From Henricia sp. BOLD:AAB3569 (taxonomy: Eukaryota; Echinodermata; Asteroidea; Spinulosida; Echinasteridae), in NCBI GenBank assembly GCA_037783545.1, contig JBBELK010000525.1, positions 1,674,001 to 1,738,000 on the forward strand: a DNA stretch of 64,000 nt. Reading direction: 5' to 3'. The notes beneath the pieces were generated by a model. It was not told the origin of the DNA. It saw only the letters and a list, made by a program, of their open reading frames with translations, and searched no databases. How positions within the stretch are numbered: position 1 is the stretch's first letter; each line of letters starts with the position of its first letter. Both the position numbers and the translations under genes were made by a program. This document shows positions 1-12,092 of this stretch, one piece after another.

Positions 1-210
1 TAACGTTACCACTATTTCAAGGCCACGACATACTTAAGCATTTTTCCTCCAAAGTTAACAGGTCTTGCAGTGATTACAGTTTCTACGAAATAGCCATTGG
101 TTCCATTAGCACAAAATTGGCAGAAAAGCAGTACCATGAAGTGGGCACCTTTATTTCCTCTGTATCATGCGAAATAAAACATTTCCTTGATTAAAACATA
201 AAAAGCGTAC

Positions 211-497
211 CTCTGTTCCCATTTTAGTTGTACAGCCTGTGAGACGGTGCTCTCTCCATCTGCACTATCAGCCTCCGTTTCATCGTCATGGTACCACGGG
301 TTGAGCAGAATCGCGATGGCAATGAAGATCCCGATAAACACGAACCAGCTGATGACGACCGCTGCCCGTATGACGCGAATAATGCCGCGATCGCACGATC
401 CCGAAAAGTCAAATTCCCACTCGCCAAAGAGCCAAATTGCGCCTAGGATGCTGAAGATTATTTCAACCAGGAAGACGATGACGCGAAGATATAGGAA
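211..497 (-). CDS. DAGLB: DAGL coding exon 3
   Basis: The acceptor CTTCTAG precedes 497 and the donor GAG|GTACGC follows 211. It has 95 codons plus two bases, encoding TM3, a loop with a Cys (GSCDRG), TM4 and an acidic cytosolic stretch. Confidence 0.92.
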
Positions 498-2493
498 CTA
501 GAAGCAATGACCAATGTAAAATGGTTAAGGGGGGGCCGTCCAAAGTTGTCAACATTTTCACGGTTCTAGTACAGAGAGTAATATTTTTCAAGACCCCCCT
601 CCCCTCCCCCTAAATACTACGCATCAACATTTTTTGTCACTACCGTGAAACGTCAACATCTTACAGTGCATGTAAAGTCATACACGGCCCTCAACACACC
701 CTCTCCCCTTCCTATGCTTTGTAGTTCCGTGAAAATGTTGACAACTTTGGACAGCCCCTAAGATGTAATTTGATGAAAAGAAGAAAATGTTTACAGTACA
801 AAATTAATTTGCCTAAAGCTCGTCATCCTCTTGCAACAGTGCCCCTTTAACGCACTCCCTCACTCCTGCGTACAGTGGCCCTGTTGAAAAAGGCCCCATT
901 TCGCGGTGGGAATAGCGACAGAAATCTTGTCGCCTCGGCTGGACAAATCAGGACGCTTGGCAGTGCATTGCAGCACGATTGCAGGCATTCAAATGTAACG
1001 CGCGCAGATTGTAAACACCGTGCATGCATGTGATACATGTACTCGAGAATGCTGGCCGTTGTCCGCGTCGACGATTGGCTGCTATTTAAAGCATACTAGG
1101 GAATCCGTTCCATTACATTCGTCAGCATGCATCCCTGTTATTAATTTGAAAAACTGCGGAGTAAATTAAGATCGTCGTTTGAAAGTTTGGTAGGAATGGG
1201 ACAGTCATAAGGAACGGAACCCAATACAATTTCTGGAAAGTATAGAAATCGTTTCTTTTCGGCATAACATGACCGAATTGATTAAATTACATCAAAATGA
1301 CTCGGGCATGAGTTGGCTCAAGACAACAGCCGGCCCACTCCACAGATTTGCGTGTGTTTCCTCAGGGTATTGTTACGTCGCTTTGCAGAGTGGAAATTCC
1401 CTGATATCTCAGGATGAAAGCTCGTATACAGGATTTGAAATGCCTCAATATTTTAGGACAAAAAAAAAAGAACTATGTAGCGTATGTTGAAGTCTCCCAA
1501 AATGACGCGGTGATGTGGCTTTTTTTTTTGTAAGTGGATTCCAAGCAATAAAGTCAAGTTGACATTGACAAATTTTTCTGGGTGTTTTGGAGAGAAAAAA
1601 AACAGTTTCCAGCCCTAGAGACATACATGTATACTGTAACCAAAACTGCATGGGAATAAATTGGAAAATGCCTAGCCGCCGCGAAGGGGTTAATCATACA
1701 TGAAAATAAAGCTGTTTCTAACAATTTTTCAATCATGTAATCACTAAAGTACAAAATGTTTCGTTCTTACCAGTGGTAAAAATCGTCTCGGTGTTGCATT
1801 TAAAATGGAGCCCTGAGCGCTGATTAAAACGATGATAAACTCCAGTAAAATGCTTATTATAAGGATGGTTATTAATCCGATCAAGTATGTTTGTAGAAGG
1901 TTGCTCCCTACGCAGTCTAGGAATGATACAACAGATGTGTAGACCTCAAAGACAGCGACTAGCCTGTAAGATGATGGAAACAAATTATCTGAGCAAAATT
2001 TTTTGACAGAGCTGGGGTAGATTACCAAACTGTACCCTCAGACATTACCAAGTCTAAGACACATATGTGGGTCTTTCCACAGGAAAGGGGGCATTTTGGA
2101 AACACAGACCATATTTTTGAGGAAATACCTTTGTCTGGTCTCAAAATAAAAGAAATAAGTTGAAGTTGTTCTGAAGAGATGTATTTGGCCAAAAAAGGGT
2201 TACAAATGGTGTGATGACAACATGCCTTTTAAAAAACTCTTGTGTACAAATTTCCAATATAACGTCCGTCCCGGTTACATGCGTTATATTGGAAATTTGT
2301 ACAAAGGGTTTTAAAAAGGCATGTTGTTGCACTATTTGTAACCCTTTATAAGAATTAGCTTTTAATATTTCTGGGCTGAAGACAATGTGTTAACTTACCA
2401 TATAATCCGAAAGATAAGAGACCAAATGCCGGGAAAGACAAAGTCGTCACTGCCGATCCGCCAATGTCGGCTGAACAGAACAAGGGCTGGCAT
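211..2493 (-). CDS. DAGLB: Diacylglycerol lipase, DAGLB-like (5' part, 3 exons)
   Basis: The first 191 codons of a sn1-specific diacylglycerol lipase, which releases 2-arachidonoylglycerol from diacylglycerol at the plasma membrane. Join 2493-2399, 1963-1771, 497-211; the frames join exactly across GT-AG introns. The protein starts MPALVLFSRHWRIGSDDF, the DAGL N-terminal signature (family form MPG-V-F-RRW---SDDLV-P). Four hydrophobic helices follow at about residues 20-40, 55-75, 97-120 and 135-157, the usual four-TM domain before the catalytic domain. A cytosolic segment begins after NPWYHDDE. The lipase fold with its GxSxG serine is not in the window and must lie beyond the left edge. Spacing and loop sequences look closer to DAGLB than to DAGLA from memory of the human proteins; that assignment is inference. 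Confidence 0.92.
525..761. mobile_element. Hairpin (MITE-like) element, GGGGCCGTCC termini
   Basis: Inverted arms of about 35 bp (GGCCGTCCAAAGTTGTCAAC read in from the left; its complement at 720-757) enclose a C-rich middle. TTAA sits at 525-528, and a related CTAA lies on the right. No coding capacity. Confidence 0.75.
822..1416 (+). repeat. Dispersed ~600-bp repeat, copy 1
   Basis: Almost the same sequence occurs inverted at 31616-32192. It carries an inverted CCAAT box (ATTGG, about 1074), a TATTTAAA box (about 1083) and, from 1269, a short ATG reading frame that stays open in both copies. It could be a solo LTR or another promoter-bearing element. Class unknown. Confidence 0.7.
1771..1963 (-). 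CDS. DAGLB: DAGL coding exon 2
   Basis: The acceptor TTACAG precedes 1963 and the donor CTG|GTAAGA follows 1771. It completes a Trp codon with exon 1, then adds 64 codons covering the end of TM1, an extracellular loop with one Cys, and TM2. Confidence 0.93.
2063..2345. mobile_element. Hairpin element, GTCTTTCCACA family, copy 1
   Basis: A GGGTCTTTCCACAGG terminus is followed by a body shared with 36387-36620 and 50638-50880. The inner arms, GTGTACAAATTTCCAATATAAC and their complement, fold around about 2275. The right outer arm is missing or diverged. Confidence 0.65.
2399..2493 (-). CDS. DAGLB: DAGL coding exon 1
   Basis: The ATG is at 2493-2491. There are 31 codons plus two bases, and the donor G|GTAAGT is at 2398. 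It encodes the N-terminal motif and the start of TM helix 1. Confidence 0.93.
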
Positions 2494-3204
2494 GGTTTAC
2501 TTGTCTTGTGCGTAGCTCATCGTCAATAATCATTAGACTGCCTAAACACACACAAACAATAGAACAAAAACTCAGAATTGAAAATCACTTTAGGTGCAAG
2601 TATGGTCAGTGGGTATGATGCAGGGCTCGCAATCGGAAAGTTGTGGGTTCAAGCCCCACTATGGCTAATGTGTTTGTGTCTCTGGGCAAGACACTCAATC
2701 TCGATTGCCTCGTCGACCCATGTGATAACTGGGGAGCTGTCGGGGGAAATGTCACAATCTAAGTGCCGATTGATTGCTTTCGAAGACGTAGAACATCTGG
2801 GAATGTGTGGTGATCAACAGACACGCGTGCGCCAATAGACGCACATGAACACCCGTAAAAAATACTCATCAGCGTATTTTTATTCGAAGATGCCACACAC
2901 GCCGCATTGCGATCCGTTCAAAATATTGAGCATGCAGTCAGCTTGTAAACACAAAAGTGCTTCTACTTGATCGCAATTTTTAGCCTGAAGAAAGACGTTT
3001 TTATCAGCAAGGTTAAGCAACGGAGTAAGTGCAACCAATTCGCTTTTTCTTGCTCTGTTTGCCGGTTATTACTCGAGCCACGTGGGTCATGAAAAATCCC
3101 CACCAAAATGGTGGATGGAAGGCGTGACGTCACCGGAAAGCAATCGATAGGATGTGCGCCACGGCCGGGCAGCACGCCTAGATGAAGTGAGATCATTGTA
3201 ATGA
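2494..3204. promoter_or_regulatory. DAGL upstream region with E-box, CRE and ETS words
   Basis: CACGTG (3079-3084), TGACGTCA (3125-3132) and ACCGGAA (3132-3138) lie within 60 bp, about 600 bp upstream of the DAGL start codon. Such clusters are common in animal housekeeping promoters. The link to DAGL transcription is inference. Confidence 0.35.
2595..2780 (+). mobile_element. tRNA-derived SINE, 5' portion
   Basis: A pol III B-box-like GGGTTCAAGCCCC lies at about 2646. It is followed by a conserved body (GGGCAAGACACTCAATCTCG) that is also present, inverted, at 11355-11660. The SINE 3' end appears only at 3205-3295, so this copy looks interrupted. Confidence 0.7.
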
Positions 3205-3295
3205 TTTCCTCATGGCAGCAGTAATAATGGCAACAGCACTTTGATCCTCTGGTTATAGAGCGCTATATAAGAATATAGCTGTTATTATTAAATCA
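3205..3295 (+). mobile_element. SINE 3' end
   Basis: The text GGCAGCAGTAATAATGGCAA, followed by GAGCGCTATATAAG, matches the 3' body of the inverted SINE at 11380-11420. It is probably the tail of the element that begins at 2595. Confidence 0.6.
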
Positions 3296-3299
3296 ACAG

Positions 3300-5160
3300 T
3301 ATTATGCATATTTCTTGTACAGTGAAATGTTGTGCGTGCACACATTTTCCTGGTTGCAGTGAATCCATTAGCTTCCAGCTGAAATCACTGTACTTTGTCC
3401 AATCATCTCTAATGCATATTTACATCTGCGTGGTCCAAAATTGCTGGTTTTTAAAAATTATAACATTTCCAACTCGATTTATGACTAAATTCTGAACTTT
3501 GGTCAGAAACATTTTAACTTTATCAATATCACAAACAGATAAGCACTCGTTTTGTTTCCCCTTTGTATTGTGACGCTGGGTCAACTGAACTTGACTTTTC
3601 CCCTATGTCACTTTTTAAAATAAAACCCATTTCAAGTAACTTTTATCACCTGCAAATAAAAATAACCTTGAGGTAATAAATTCTTGGCAGAAAAAGTCAT
3701 AAAACACCCAAAATGTGCTGGTTTTTATTCTTGCAAGTGCTTGTAGTACATGAAGAACCACGTTGCAAGAAAGATGGCCCTTTTAAATAGAATGGATCTC
3801 ATATTTTGCAAATGATGTTAATACAATACATTATAAATTGCAATATAAAACTTGCTCTGCTAGAGTGGTCTGAACTTTTTTGGGGATTCACACTGACAAA
3901 AAATACAAGATCATATCAGTTACTTTAACCCCACATACAAGAGGGTTCAAGAAAGGTAAATTACATACATGTACGTGTGAAAAAAAAACTTTTCTGTAAT
4001 ACTTTCCCCGGGAAAATATGACCAGTTTGAAAAGATAAGCCTTTCCTTACTAGACTTACACATGTATAATTAACAAATAGCTATGGTACTCTTTTGCTAA
4101 ATAAGCACATTTAAAAGTAACCACTTATGACCGTGTTTACAGTGGTCCCGAGCTCGGGATCAAGATTGATCCCTGCTAAGAAACATACAGTGTACACATG
4201 ATATTCACATGATTAACTTCAAGTGAGAAATGCTAATTTACGGGGTCGTATGACTTGGTTGCCACAAAATTAAACTTTAATTTTGGAGCCGGAGGGGAAT
4301 TTTTTCATTTGTTTTTTTTTTCTCTTAAAAAGGTTTTTGCAGGTTTTTCGCCCTTCCCGTAATCAGCGTAAATGTTAATGTCCCGTGCATGTATAATAAT
4401 TACTTGTGATGTTGTTCTTCTGTAACCATTAGTTTTATGATGTTGTAGTTGTTGTACAAATGTATCGTATTCCAGCTTGTTTGTGATTGTGAAGTTGTTG
4501 ATATTTGTTTTATGTGTGTTTGCATGGGCCCCAATGGAAACCAGTTTTTGTATTTAAAACTGTTTGGGCACACCCAAAAGAAATTGAATAAATAAATAAA
4601 TAAATAAATCTCGAGCGTGGCGCCAGATGTTGCGCAGTCAAAGGTCATGCTCTATGTGTGCATTTACAGAATACATGTACAGTGTACAAGCTAGGTCACT
4701 TGTCTGAAACTTAGCGGGCTTTCCCCCACTGCCGCAATGGAGCGGATATGCGGCTCGGGATCAAGTGTAAACAGGGTGTATCAAGTGAACTAAACAACAC
4801 CTGCATGCAATCAGTTGGAAAAACCATTACACACCATATGCTACATATACCCAGTAGAAATCTCAACAAGGAAGCAAATAACATTTATATTCAACATAAT
4901 ACATATACACCACCTGATATACATGTAGCCACTTCACAATATGCAAGGCCACACTTCATTGATTATTTGTTCACCCATTGATAACATTTTCACTTAACTA
5001 CACACACACACCTGACACTAACAGTGTTTTTTTGTTTGCATAAATTCAGCAGCATACTCAAAATATGACAATTTAATGTAATGTACAGTTAAAATGCACT
5101 CAATTTGCAGTTGATACATATGCATGTTGTATTTTCAATGTCCATTGTATCATGCACATT
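3300..5160. other. Intergenic, nothing firm
   Basis: AT-rich non-coding DNA. A short (AAAT)n run lies at about 4588-4609 and a CA run at about 5000. No gene or clear element was recognised. Confidence 0.6.
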
Positions 5161-5177
5161 CCTTCTGTGGGCTTAAA

Positions 5178-6040
5178 ATGTGACCAGCTCTGCAAAAATG
5201 AGACGTATGTCAAACAGGCTAGTAGAAATCACAACGTTTTGCTCAGCACAATATTTATTTACTTTATATTGCAAAAATGGGTTGCCAGCCAAAATCGTAT
5301 GTGATGTGTATTTGGGTCTTTCCACACTAATAGGCCTATTTGAAAAATCAGTCAATAATTCCTTTCAGATGTCTTCAGTTAATCTCAAACTTAAAGAAAT
5401 TCCCTTGTACTGTTCTTAGGAGATAACATTTGCCCCAAAAAGTAAGAAAATGCTGCCAAAACATTTTCAGAAATGTATGTTGTGGCAGCATTTTCTTACC
5501 TTTTGGTGCAAAAGTTATCTCCTGAGAACAGTACAAGGGAATTTCTTTAAGTTTGGGATAAACTGAAGACATCTGAAAGGAATTATTGACCGATTCTACA
5601 AATAGGCCCATTAGTGTGGAAAGACCCATTTACTAATATGTGTTCCTAAAACATTAGTTGACATACAATTTCGGCCAGTAGCTCATTTTACAAAGCAAAT
5701 AAATTCTGTGCTGAGCAAATTTTTGTGCTAAACAGCGCCATGAAATTGGCCCTAGGCCGATTAAAATACAAAAACACAAGGGAAATTCCTGGTGGTACAT
5801 AGACATTCCAGGCAGTATCTGGGCACGGCCAGGAATTTCCATTGTGTTTTTGTACTTTAATGAACCTGGATCTGCCGCAGATTTCTATAAATCGTCGCAA
5901 AGCTGATATAGTGACGAATATGCAGTGTTAAAGCCATTGCATATATTCGTCACTATGTCAGCTTTGCGACGAAATGTTGGTTAAAACTCAGCCAGCCTGC
6001 GTGAATTACGGGTCTGTTTTGCAGCTAGAGTGGGTCACAT
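5178..6040. mobile_element. Composite of nested hairpin elements
   Basis: The outer words TGTGACCAGCTCTG (left) and AGAGTGGGTCACAT (right) pair. Inside, 5309-5634 is a complete hairpin with GGGTCTTTCCACACTAATAG arms. A second palindrome at about 5758-5970 (ATTAAAATACAAAAACACAA) also occurs at 45220-45340. Confidence 0.65.
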
Positions 6041-6044
6041 GTCC

Positions 6045-6540
6045 TTGGGTCCTACAAAAAAGGAAAACGAAAGTACAAAGTATTAAATCAGGTTTTCTTC
6101 AGGGACACATGAGAAGGATAAGGCCTGTCCGCATTGGATTTTTTTGGGGGGAGGGGGAGTGGGGGGTAACTTACCGAGACGATGGGTACTTTCCCATTTT
6201 AAGTCCAATGCGAACAGCCTACGACGTTTTCCTCTCAGTAACTTTTCCCGAGTCCAGCGGTTACTTTTCCTGGCCAACTGCTGCCCAGGAAAATTGACCA
6301 GGTAACTTTTCCCGAGACAATAAGTCCAATGCGGACACATCGAGTCGGTAAAAATGCTCTGGAAGCGTACATCCGGGCCATGAAGGTCATACTGCGGAGG
6401 GACACTGCGCATGCTCTCCCATGGTCTCAGTAAAATTTTCCTGTGTCTAAAAAGTTCAAATGCGGACAGCAGTAAAATTTTGCCATTTTACCATCGTCTC
6501 GGTAAAACTCCCAAAAAACATGTCCAATGCGGACACGGCT
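6045..6540. repeat. Repeat rich in CGAGACGATGGGTACTTT words, copy 1
   Basis: Several partial duplicates and inverted copies of a segment containing GGCCAACTGCTGCCCAGGAA and TTTTCCCGAGAC. A shorter inverted copy lies at 33735-33915. Probably a non-autonomous element. Confidence 0.55.
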
Positions 6541-6689
6541 ATAGATTCACATTTCGTAGATAAATATGGTAACTCACATACTACACATATCATGGTACAT
6601 GTACATGTGCTTTACATTATTACCCCTGGTCACAGGGCTCTTAAATAATAGCATTCCTTCAACCTTGACTGAACCTTCTCAGATATCTG

Positions 6690-6990
6690 GGACGTGAAGT
6701 TTGCAGGATCTTTGTCGGGAATTTGTCGGGGTGTTTACCTGGACGTTTGCCGAGACTTTCAGACTTTTGGCGCGAGTTTTGGTGCCACTTTTGCCGGCGC
6801 TTTTGACCAGATTTTAGCCACAATTTCTGCCACAACTTTCCTGACACTTTTGCGCAATTTTGCCGGGATTTTTGCCAGGACTTTGTTGAAACTTTCGCCG
6901 TGATTTCTGTTGCGACTTTGCAAAATTTTTGCCGCGATATTTGCTGGAATTTTTGCTGGTTTTCTTGGGGGACGTTTTGCAGGACGCTTA
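6690..6990. repeat. Degenerate TTTTGCCGGGA minisatellite
   Basis: Irregular repetition of a roughly 13-16 bp theme (TTTTGCCGGGATTTTTGCCA and variants). No tight period. Non-coding. Confidence 0.5.
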
Positions 6991-7061
6991 AAAAGTTACA
7001 ACAAAATGAACTATTAACAACAAAAGGGGTACGAGTTGTCCCGGGGTCGAGTTGTCCAGCA

Positions 7062-8253
7062 TTAGGCTAATGAAACTCGATATTATGTTTCCCGTAACCC
7101 GCCCGCGTTTGGATTTTCCGGCCGCGTTTGGGATGCCAAAATCCAAAAACAATTCATTATTTTGTATTTTCCCCGAAAATGTCAAGTTTTTAATTTTTTT
7201 CTCCTGCCATTTTTGTTGGATATTTAAAAGCAGCGCTCAAATTTCACATTTTGGGCGAGGTGCTCATTCTTGTCCCCCTGCCAAAAAATGTTAACGTAAT
7301 TTGTTTCCTCCATAAAAAATACTCCAGAAGCAGAGTATCGGCGCGGCTGGCTGGCGGTACGTGAACGTTTGTAACAGTGAGATACAATAAATTCCTGGAG
7401 AAGACATTGCGCTGCCCGTGCCATTTTTGTGATGCATCTACCCGGTGTGCAAAACACGCGCAAGTCCGGCGCGCTGCATGCTGTACAAACACATAGGGAC
7501 TGTCCGCTCTAGCTATCGTACTAGTTATTAAACCGTGGTTTGTAGCTGTGAGTGCTAGCCTAGAACTAATTACACACAAACTACAAATGGGCGATTGTAT
7601 TTATCGTTAGCGAGCGGCGCGCGGACCACAAATGGGGCTTGACACTTCAGTTGACTGCGGTTAGCTTTTTAGGTACCGTTGACGCGTAGAATCGCATCGT
7701 TTTTTGTCGTGTTTTGGAGAGGGTTGCATGCCTAGTGGTTAATAGATGTGAGACAAATAAAATGTTTGTGTCAGTGAAGATACAGGAAGGGGGTATAACC
7801 AAGATGCCATGGCCATGGACTATCACGACTGTGTCTCAAATGTGCACTTTGTTGCAGTTATTTGAGTCAATTGTCGAACTCGGTAACAACAGTGTTATTA
7901 AATAGTAGAAAAGCATGGGTGCAATTCCCATTTGAAATGTGTGGACTGATATATGTGTTTTGTTATTTAAATATATCTTGATCTTTAAATATATTTGTCA
8001 TAAATACCTGGGAAATGGTGAAAGATTTGTTAATAAATACAAATTCGTGCATAAGTTGATCAGGGTTGTTTTAACACACTATCACCAGACATGCCAGAGG
8101 GTATAGAGCGCCGTAAGTTTTGATCAAATTGCCGTTATTTTGCAAATAATGAAATGCTACAAAATAATGAATAATGAATAATGAAATAGTTGCCTCATTT
8201 GGGCTTGACAAAAATGTTACGGGAAACATAAAATCGAGTTTCATTAGCCTTAT
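7062..8253. mobile_element. 1.2-kb element with long inverted termini
   Basis: 35-bp terminal inverted repeats start AGGCTAATGAAACTCGAT and contain ATGTTTCCCGTAAC. No intact transposase is visible inside. A shorter element with related ends (AGGCCCATGAAATTAGATTA) lies at 62664-63283. Confidence 0.65.
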
Positions 8254-8580
8254 GATTCATACATTGTACTATGTTTACACCATGGCCGGCCGTAGGCCCT
8301 ATCACATTTGTCAGTGAGAATAACGCTGCTGGTGGGGGAAGCACGATTCCCCCCTAAATTTCTAGTTTTCCTACCTAAAAACGTACCCTCATTCGCGATG
8401 GAATCCGCCAGTGACGTGCGCCTGGTGATGCGATCTTCAATACTGAAATCTTTCATTAATTTTATTCTTAACCCCGGTCTTTGACCGATGATTCATCGTG
8501 CTCACTTGTCTATGTCATGTTATTTTATTTTGCGGACCTAATAAAGTTTTAGAGCGCCACCCTGTGGCGGTAGTACTATT
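8254..8580. other. Intergenic, nothing recognised
   Basis: No coding exon or repeat was identified, apart from the small inverted word GCGCCACCCTGTGGCG next to the following array. Confidence 0.5.
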
Positions 8581-8906
8581 TACCGGAAAACACCGGAAAA
8601 CACCAGAAAACACCGGAAAACATACTAAATACCGGAAAACATACTAAATACCGGAAAACACCGGAAAACAGTATTTTATGGTGTTTTCTGCAGGTAGTGG
8701 GGGTGGTGTTATTAAGTGTTTTCCGGTGTTTTCCGGTATTTAGTGTGTTTTCCGGTATTTAGTATGTTTTCCGGTGTTTTTCGGTGTTTTCCGGTATTTA
8801 GTGTTTTCCGGTATTTAGTATGTTTTCCGGTGTTTTCCGGTGTTTTCCGGTGAGTTTTCCGGTGTTTTCCGGTATTTTCCGGTGTTTTCCGGTGTTTTCC
8901 GGTATA
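8581..8906. repeat. Palindromic CCGGAAAACA minisatellite, copy 1
   Basis: The left arm is built of ACCGGAAAAC and ATACTAAAT units. The right arm is its complement. They are joined by a unique centre containing CTGCAGGTAGTGGGGGTGG. An almost identical copy in reverse orientation lies at 61951-62330. Shared flanks (TAGTACTATT and TATAGTATCACC) suggest the whole block moved as a unit. Confidence 0.85.
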
Positions 8907-10693
8907 TAGTATCACCCCCTTGTATGTGGTGAGAATGGAAACGTCGAAAACCAGCCGATGTTTTCAGATTTTTGCTCAAAAATGCAAACTAAATGCTTAG
9001 TCTTTGCTGTATAAGGGGTCTTTTTTTTTTTTTAGAAAGAAATAACTACTGTTGACTTTTTACATAATATGTAAAACAAGGTAGCCTTTTTTCAACTTGA
9101 AAAACTTGTTTTCAGAAAGGGGCACTGTTTGGGGCACATCAAGTTTAGGAATTAAAACACAAAAGTGAAGTAAAAACACAAGAATTAAAACTCGAATTGT
9201 GGAAAACTGCTGCAGTTTTCATCCCCCGTTTTTGTCATGGTTTACAACATGCAACATGTGAAACAAAACCAAACAGTCAAGGGTTACAAAAGTTCCAGCA
9301 AGTTGGAGAAAATGATTTGTGTACACTCGAGTGTCTGTGATTTTCCCGTTTGCCTAATTCAACATCTGATAGTTTTGTGGGGAGAGGGTTGTTTTAGTAT
9401 ATTGTTTAACCCCAAATATAAAATGGTATGCAACATAAACATAGCACAACCAAGTCACTTGAATGAAAACACTGGACAGAGTTTCAAATTTACCATTATA
9501 CTTTTATTGTATTGCATAGTTCTATCCAAAGAATCTACAATATATTACCATACATTTTGCACATACACCACAGACATGATTCACCATGATCTTCCTAAAA
9601 AAACAATTTTATTCAGGAAGGGGTATTTTAGGCAAAAGAAATTTGAGTTGGCACATTTAAGAAAAATAGTTCCAATACCTGTATCAAGTCAGTTAAATTT
9701 AATATGTCACAGAACATTTGGTGGTGAAAATTCACATTTTGGATATAAATAAAGGGGAAAAATGAATGGCAGCCTCTTTCAAGTAAAATATGACATTAAG
9801 ATTCATTGAAAAAATCATGACATACCACACCACTAAAGCATGATAAATTATAATGGACGTATATGAAATTTACCATTTATATATTACCTTCTCCCCATAA
9901 AATTCTTTCAAACTTACTATAAGAAATCTTAGTTTTCTCCCAAAATCAACTAATCTTTTCTGATTTGTTGAAACATGGAAAACATCTGACCAATCAAATG
10001 TTTTCTTTGAAAGAAAAACCTTTTCAAAGTGTATCATTGGTTAAATTATTGCCCTAATACCAAAATTGACCAATCACATTCTGTTTTACATGGCTTCTCC
10101 CTGCTTTGCATAAATTTGCAATTTAAATTATTGTTATGAATACACGTGACTGCCAGCAGCCATTATAGGAGATATTTTGTGCAATTAGTTTCTCTTGTCA
10201 GTGTAGCAGAAAAACTAGTTCCTGAATTTCTTATGAAGTGTATTTAGAACAAAATATTGATGAGGAAAAGAAAAAACAAATTATATAAATATGTTGATAT
10301 GCATTTCCTAACAAGTGTTTACATTTTTTTTATCACCAAAATACAGTTTAACTAAATCAAAATTACATGTAAGTAATGCTAAAATTACTGCCACAAATTT
10401 TAATTTTGAATGCAGAATCATTTTAAAATTATGGTATAGTTTTCACTTCATTGTATTATAATGCGCACTACTACCAGAAAAATATTCCCATAAATACACA
10501 AATTCTTCAAGCATTTCAAAATAAACATTTTACCACACACGTTTTACTTGACGTTTTCCACAATACTGTATATATTACCACCTATACCTTTAGGCAATCT
10601 CTATTTTAATGCGTTTTCGTAACATGCAGAAGCACACTCAATATTTTTAAAATATTGTTTACATACAAAAATCGTCCAAATAAGCCATCACTT
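8907..10693. other. Intergenic, AT-rich
   Basis: A 171-codon open frame at 9237-9752 has low-complexity, non-coding-like composition. No splice-consistent exons or repeats were recognised. Confidence 0.55.
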
Positions 10694-11184
10694 TATATAA
10701 ACTCCTCAAAAAAAGTTTGGAAAGTCAAGTTTGACTGACGATTTCTCTCTTGTTACTAAATCATTTTCCTTGGTATCATTGGAAAGCCCTGTTATTCCTC
10801 TTTACAGTGATGTGTCATTTGTTATGATTAATCAATTGGGGGATGTGCAGTATAGCGGAATACAGGGGTGGGTGGAAAGTGAAATGTCACAAAATTCACT
10901 GCTATTGTCATGCAGTGCATTCCCCTTTTGCTTGGAGGATGGGAATGTGTCAATGCACTTTTTGACAATAGCAATGCATTTTGTGACATTTCACTTTACA
11001 CCCGCCCCGTATTCAGCTGTGCTGCACATCCCCCAATTGCTTAATCATAACAAATGACACATCATCGTAAAGAGGAATAACAGGGCTTTCCAATGATTCA
11101 AAATTCAAGGAAAATTATATTGCAACAAGAGAAAAATCGTCAGTCAAACTTGACTTTCCGAACTTTTTTGAGGAGTTTATATAT
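10694..11184. mobile_element. Hairpin element, TATAAACTCCTC termini
   Basis: Near-complete palindrome of about 490 bp. Both ends read TATATAAACTCCTCAAAAAA inward and arms extend past 150 bp (ACTTGACTTTCC, AGGAATAACAGGGCTTTCCA). TA at both ends suggests Tc1/mariner-type insertion. Confidence 0.8.
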
Positions 11185-11354
11185 TTCAAACAACTGCAAG
11201 AAATACAATGCGTGAAGACTTATCTACTTTCAACACTTCTTACCACATTCTGCAGACGGCAAATTTTTCTGGAGAGCACACTTTTGTACATTTCGTAAAA
11301 AAATATTTTCTGAAGAGCAAATTTGAAGTTTATTTTTGGACCTAGAAAGGGAAT

Positions 11355-11660
11355 CACTAAATTATTGTATAGCACATGTCTACCTTTCAGGGTACTCCTG
11401 GCGCTGTTGCCATTATTACTGCTGCCATCAGGGAAATCACCAGAACCATTTCGCTTTAACTAGGTGGCTGCCTGGCCAAGGCACACAACCCTATCAGCAC
11501 TTAGATTGTGGCATTCCCCCTAACAGGTCCCCAAATATCACTTGGGTTGACGAGGCAATTGAGATTAAGTGTCTTGCCCATGGACACAAACACGTTGGCA
11601 CAAGTGGGGCTTGAACCCGCAACCCCTCGATCACGAGCATGGCATGTACCCACTAGTGCA
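11355..11660 (-). mobile_element. tRNA-derived SINE
   Basis: Read on the minus strand: an A-box-like region, the B box GGGTTCAAGCCCC, GGGCAAGACACTTAATCTC, and a 3' body with GGCAGCAGTAATAATGGCAA. It matches the split element at 2595-3295. Confidence 0.75.
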
Positions 11661-11766
11661 CTTCGTGAATTTGGAACTGTAACATGGTGCTGTATTTATA
11701 ACCAAAATGAAGTGAAAATATTCAGACCAACACGCTTACAAATTTATTGTTAAATCAACAATTAAA

Positions 11767-11903
11767 ACGTGCGGTGAGTGACTACTCTTTAAAGTGTTAA
11801 AATTCAACACTTTAAAATGTTAAATCCAATCCAATAAGTGTTGGATTTAACACGGTAAAGTGTTGGATTTTAACATTTTAAAAAGTAGTCACTCACCGCA
11901 CGT
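11767..11903. mobile_element. Small palindromic MITE
   Basis: 137-bp hairpin. The 20-bp ends ACGTGCGGTGAGTGACTACT are exactly inverted, and the interior repeats AAGTGTTAAAATTCAACAC-type words. Confidence 0.8.
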
Positions 11904-12092
11904 ATTAATTGTAGATTTAACAATAGTGTAGTAAGTGTGAAGTTTGACGACAAAAGCTTTTTTGGCACATATCATAAAATCAAAATGAATTTTTAAAAGG
12001 GCCAGAAAGATATGAACAAGCGGAAAACCAGAAACGGCTAGCAATGTCAACAAACTGTATAAATTATCATTCACTGGTAATTTCAACCCACA

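Larger units (their letters stand above)
498..1770. other. DAGL intron 2 contents
   Basis: No coding sequence is seen. It holds a hairpin at 525-761, one copy of a ~600-bp dispersed repeat at 822-1416, and at 1608-1692 a short repeat that recurs inverted near 59448-59555. Confidence 0.6.

Noticed and set aside
8712..8915. 67-codon frame rich in KTPENTG repeats
   Set aside because: Translation of the CCGGAAAACA minisatellite; no start context or homologue.
9237..9752. 171-codon plus-strand open frame
   Set aside because: Low-complexity composition, no recognisable domain, no splice context. The region is AT-rich and a chance frame is likely.
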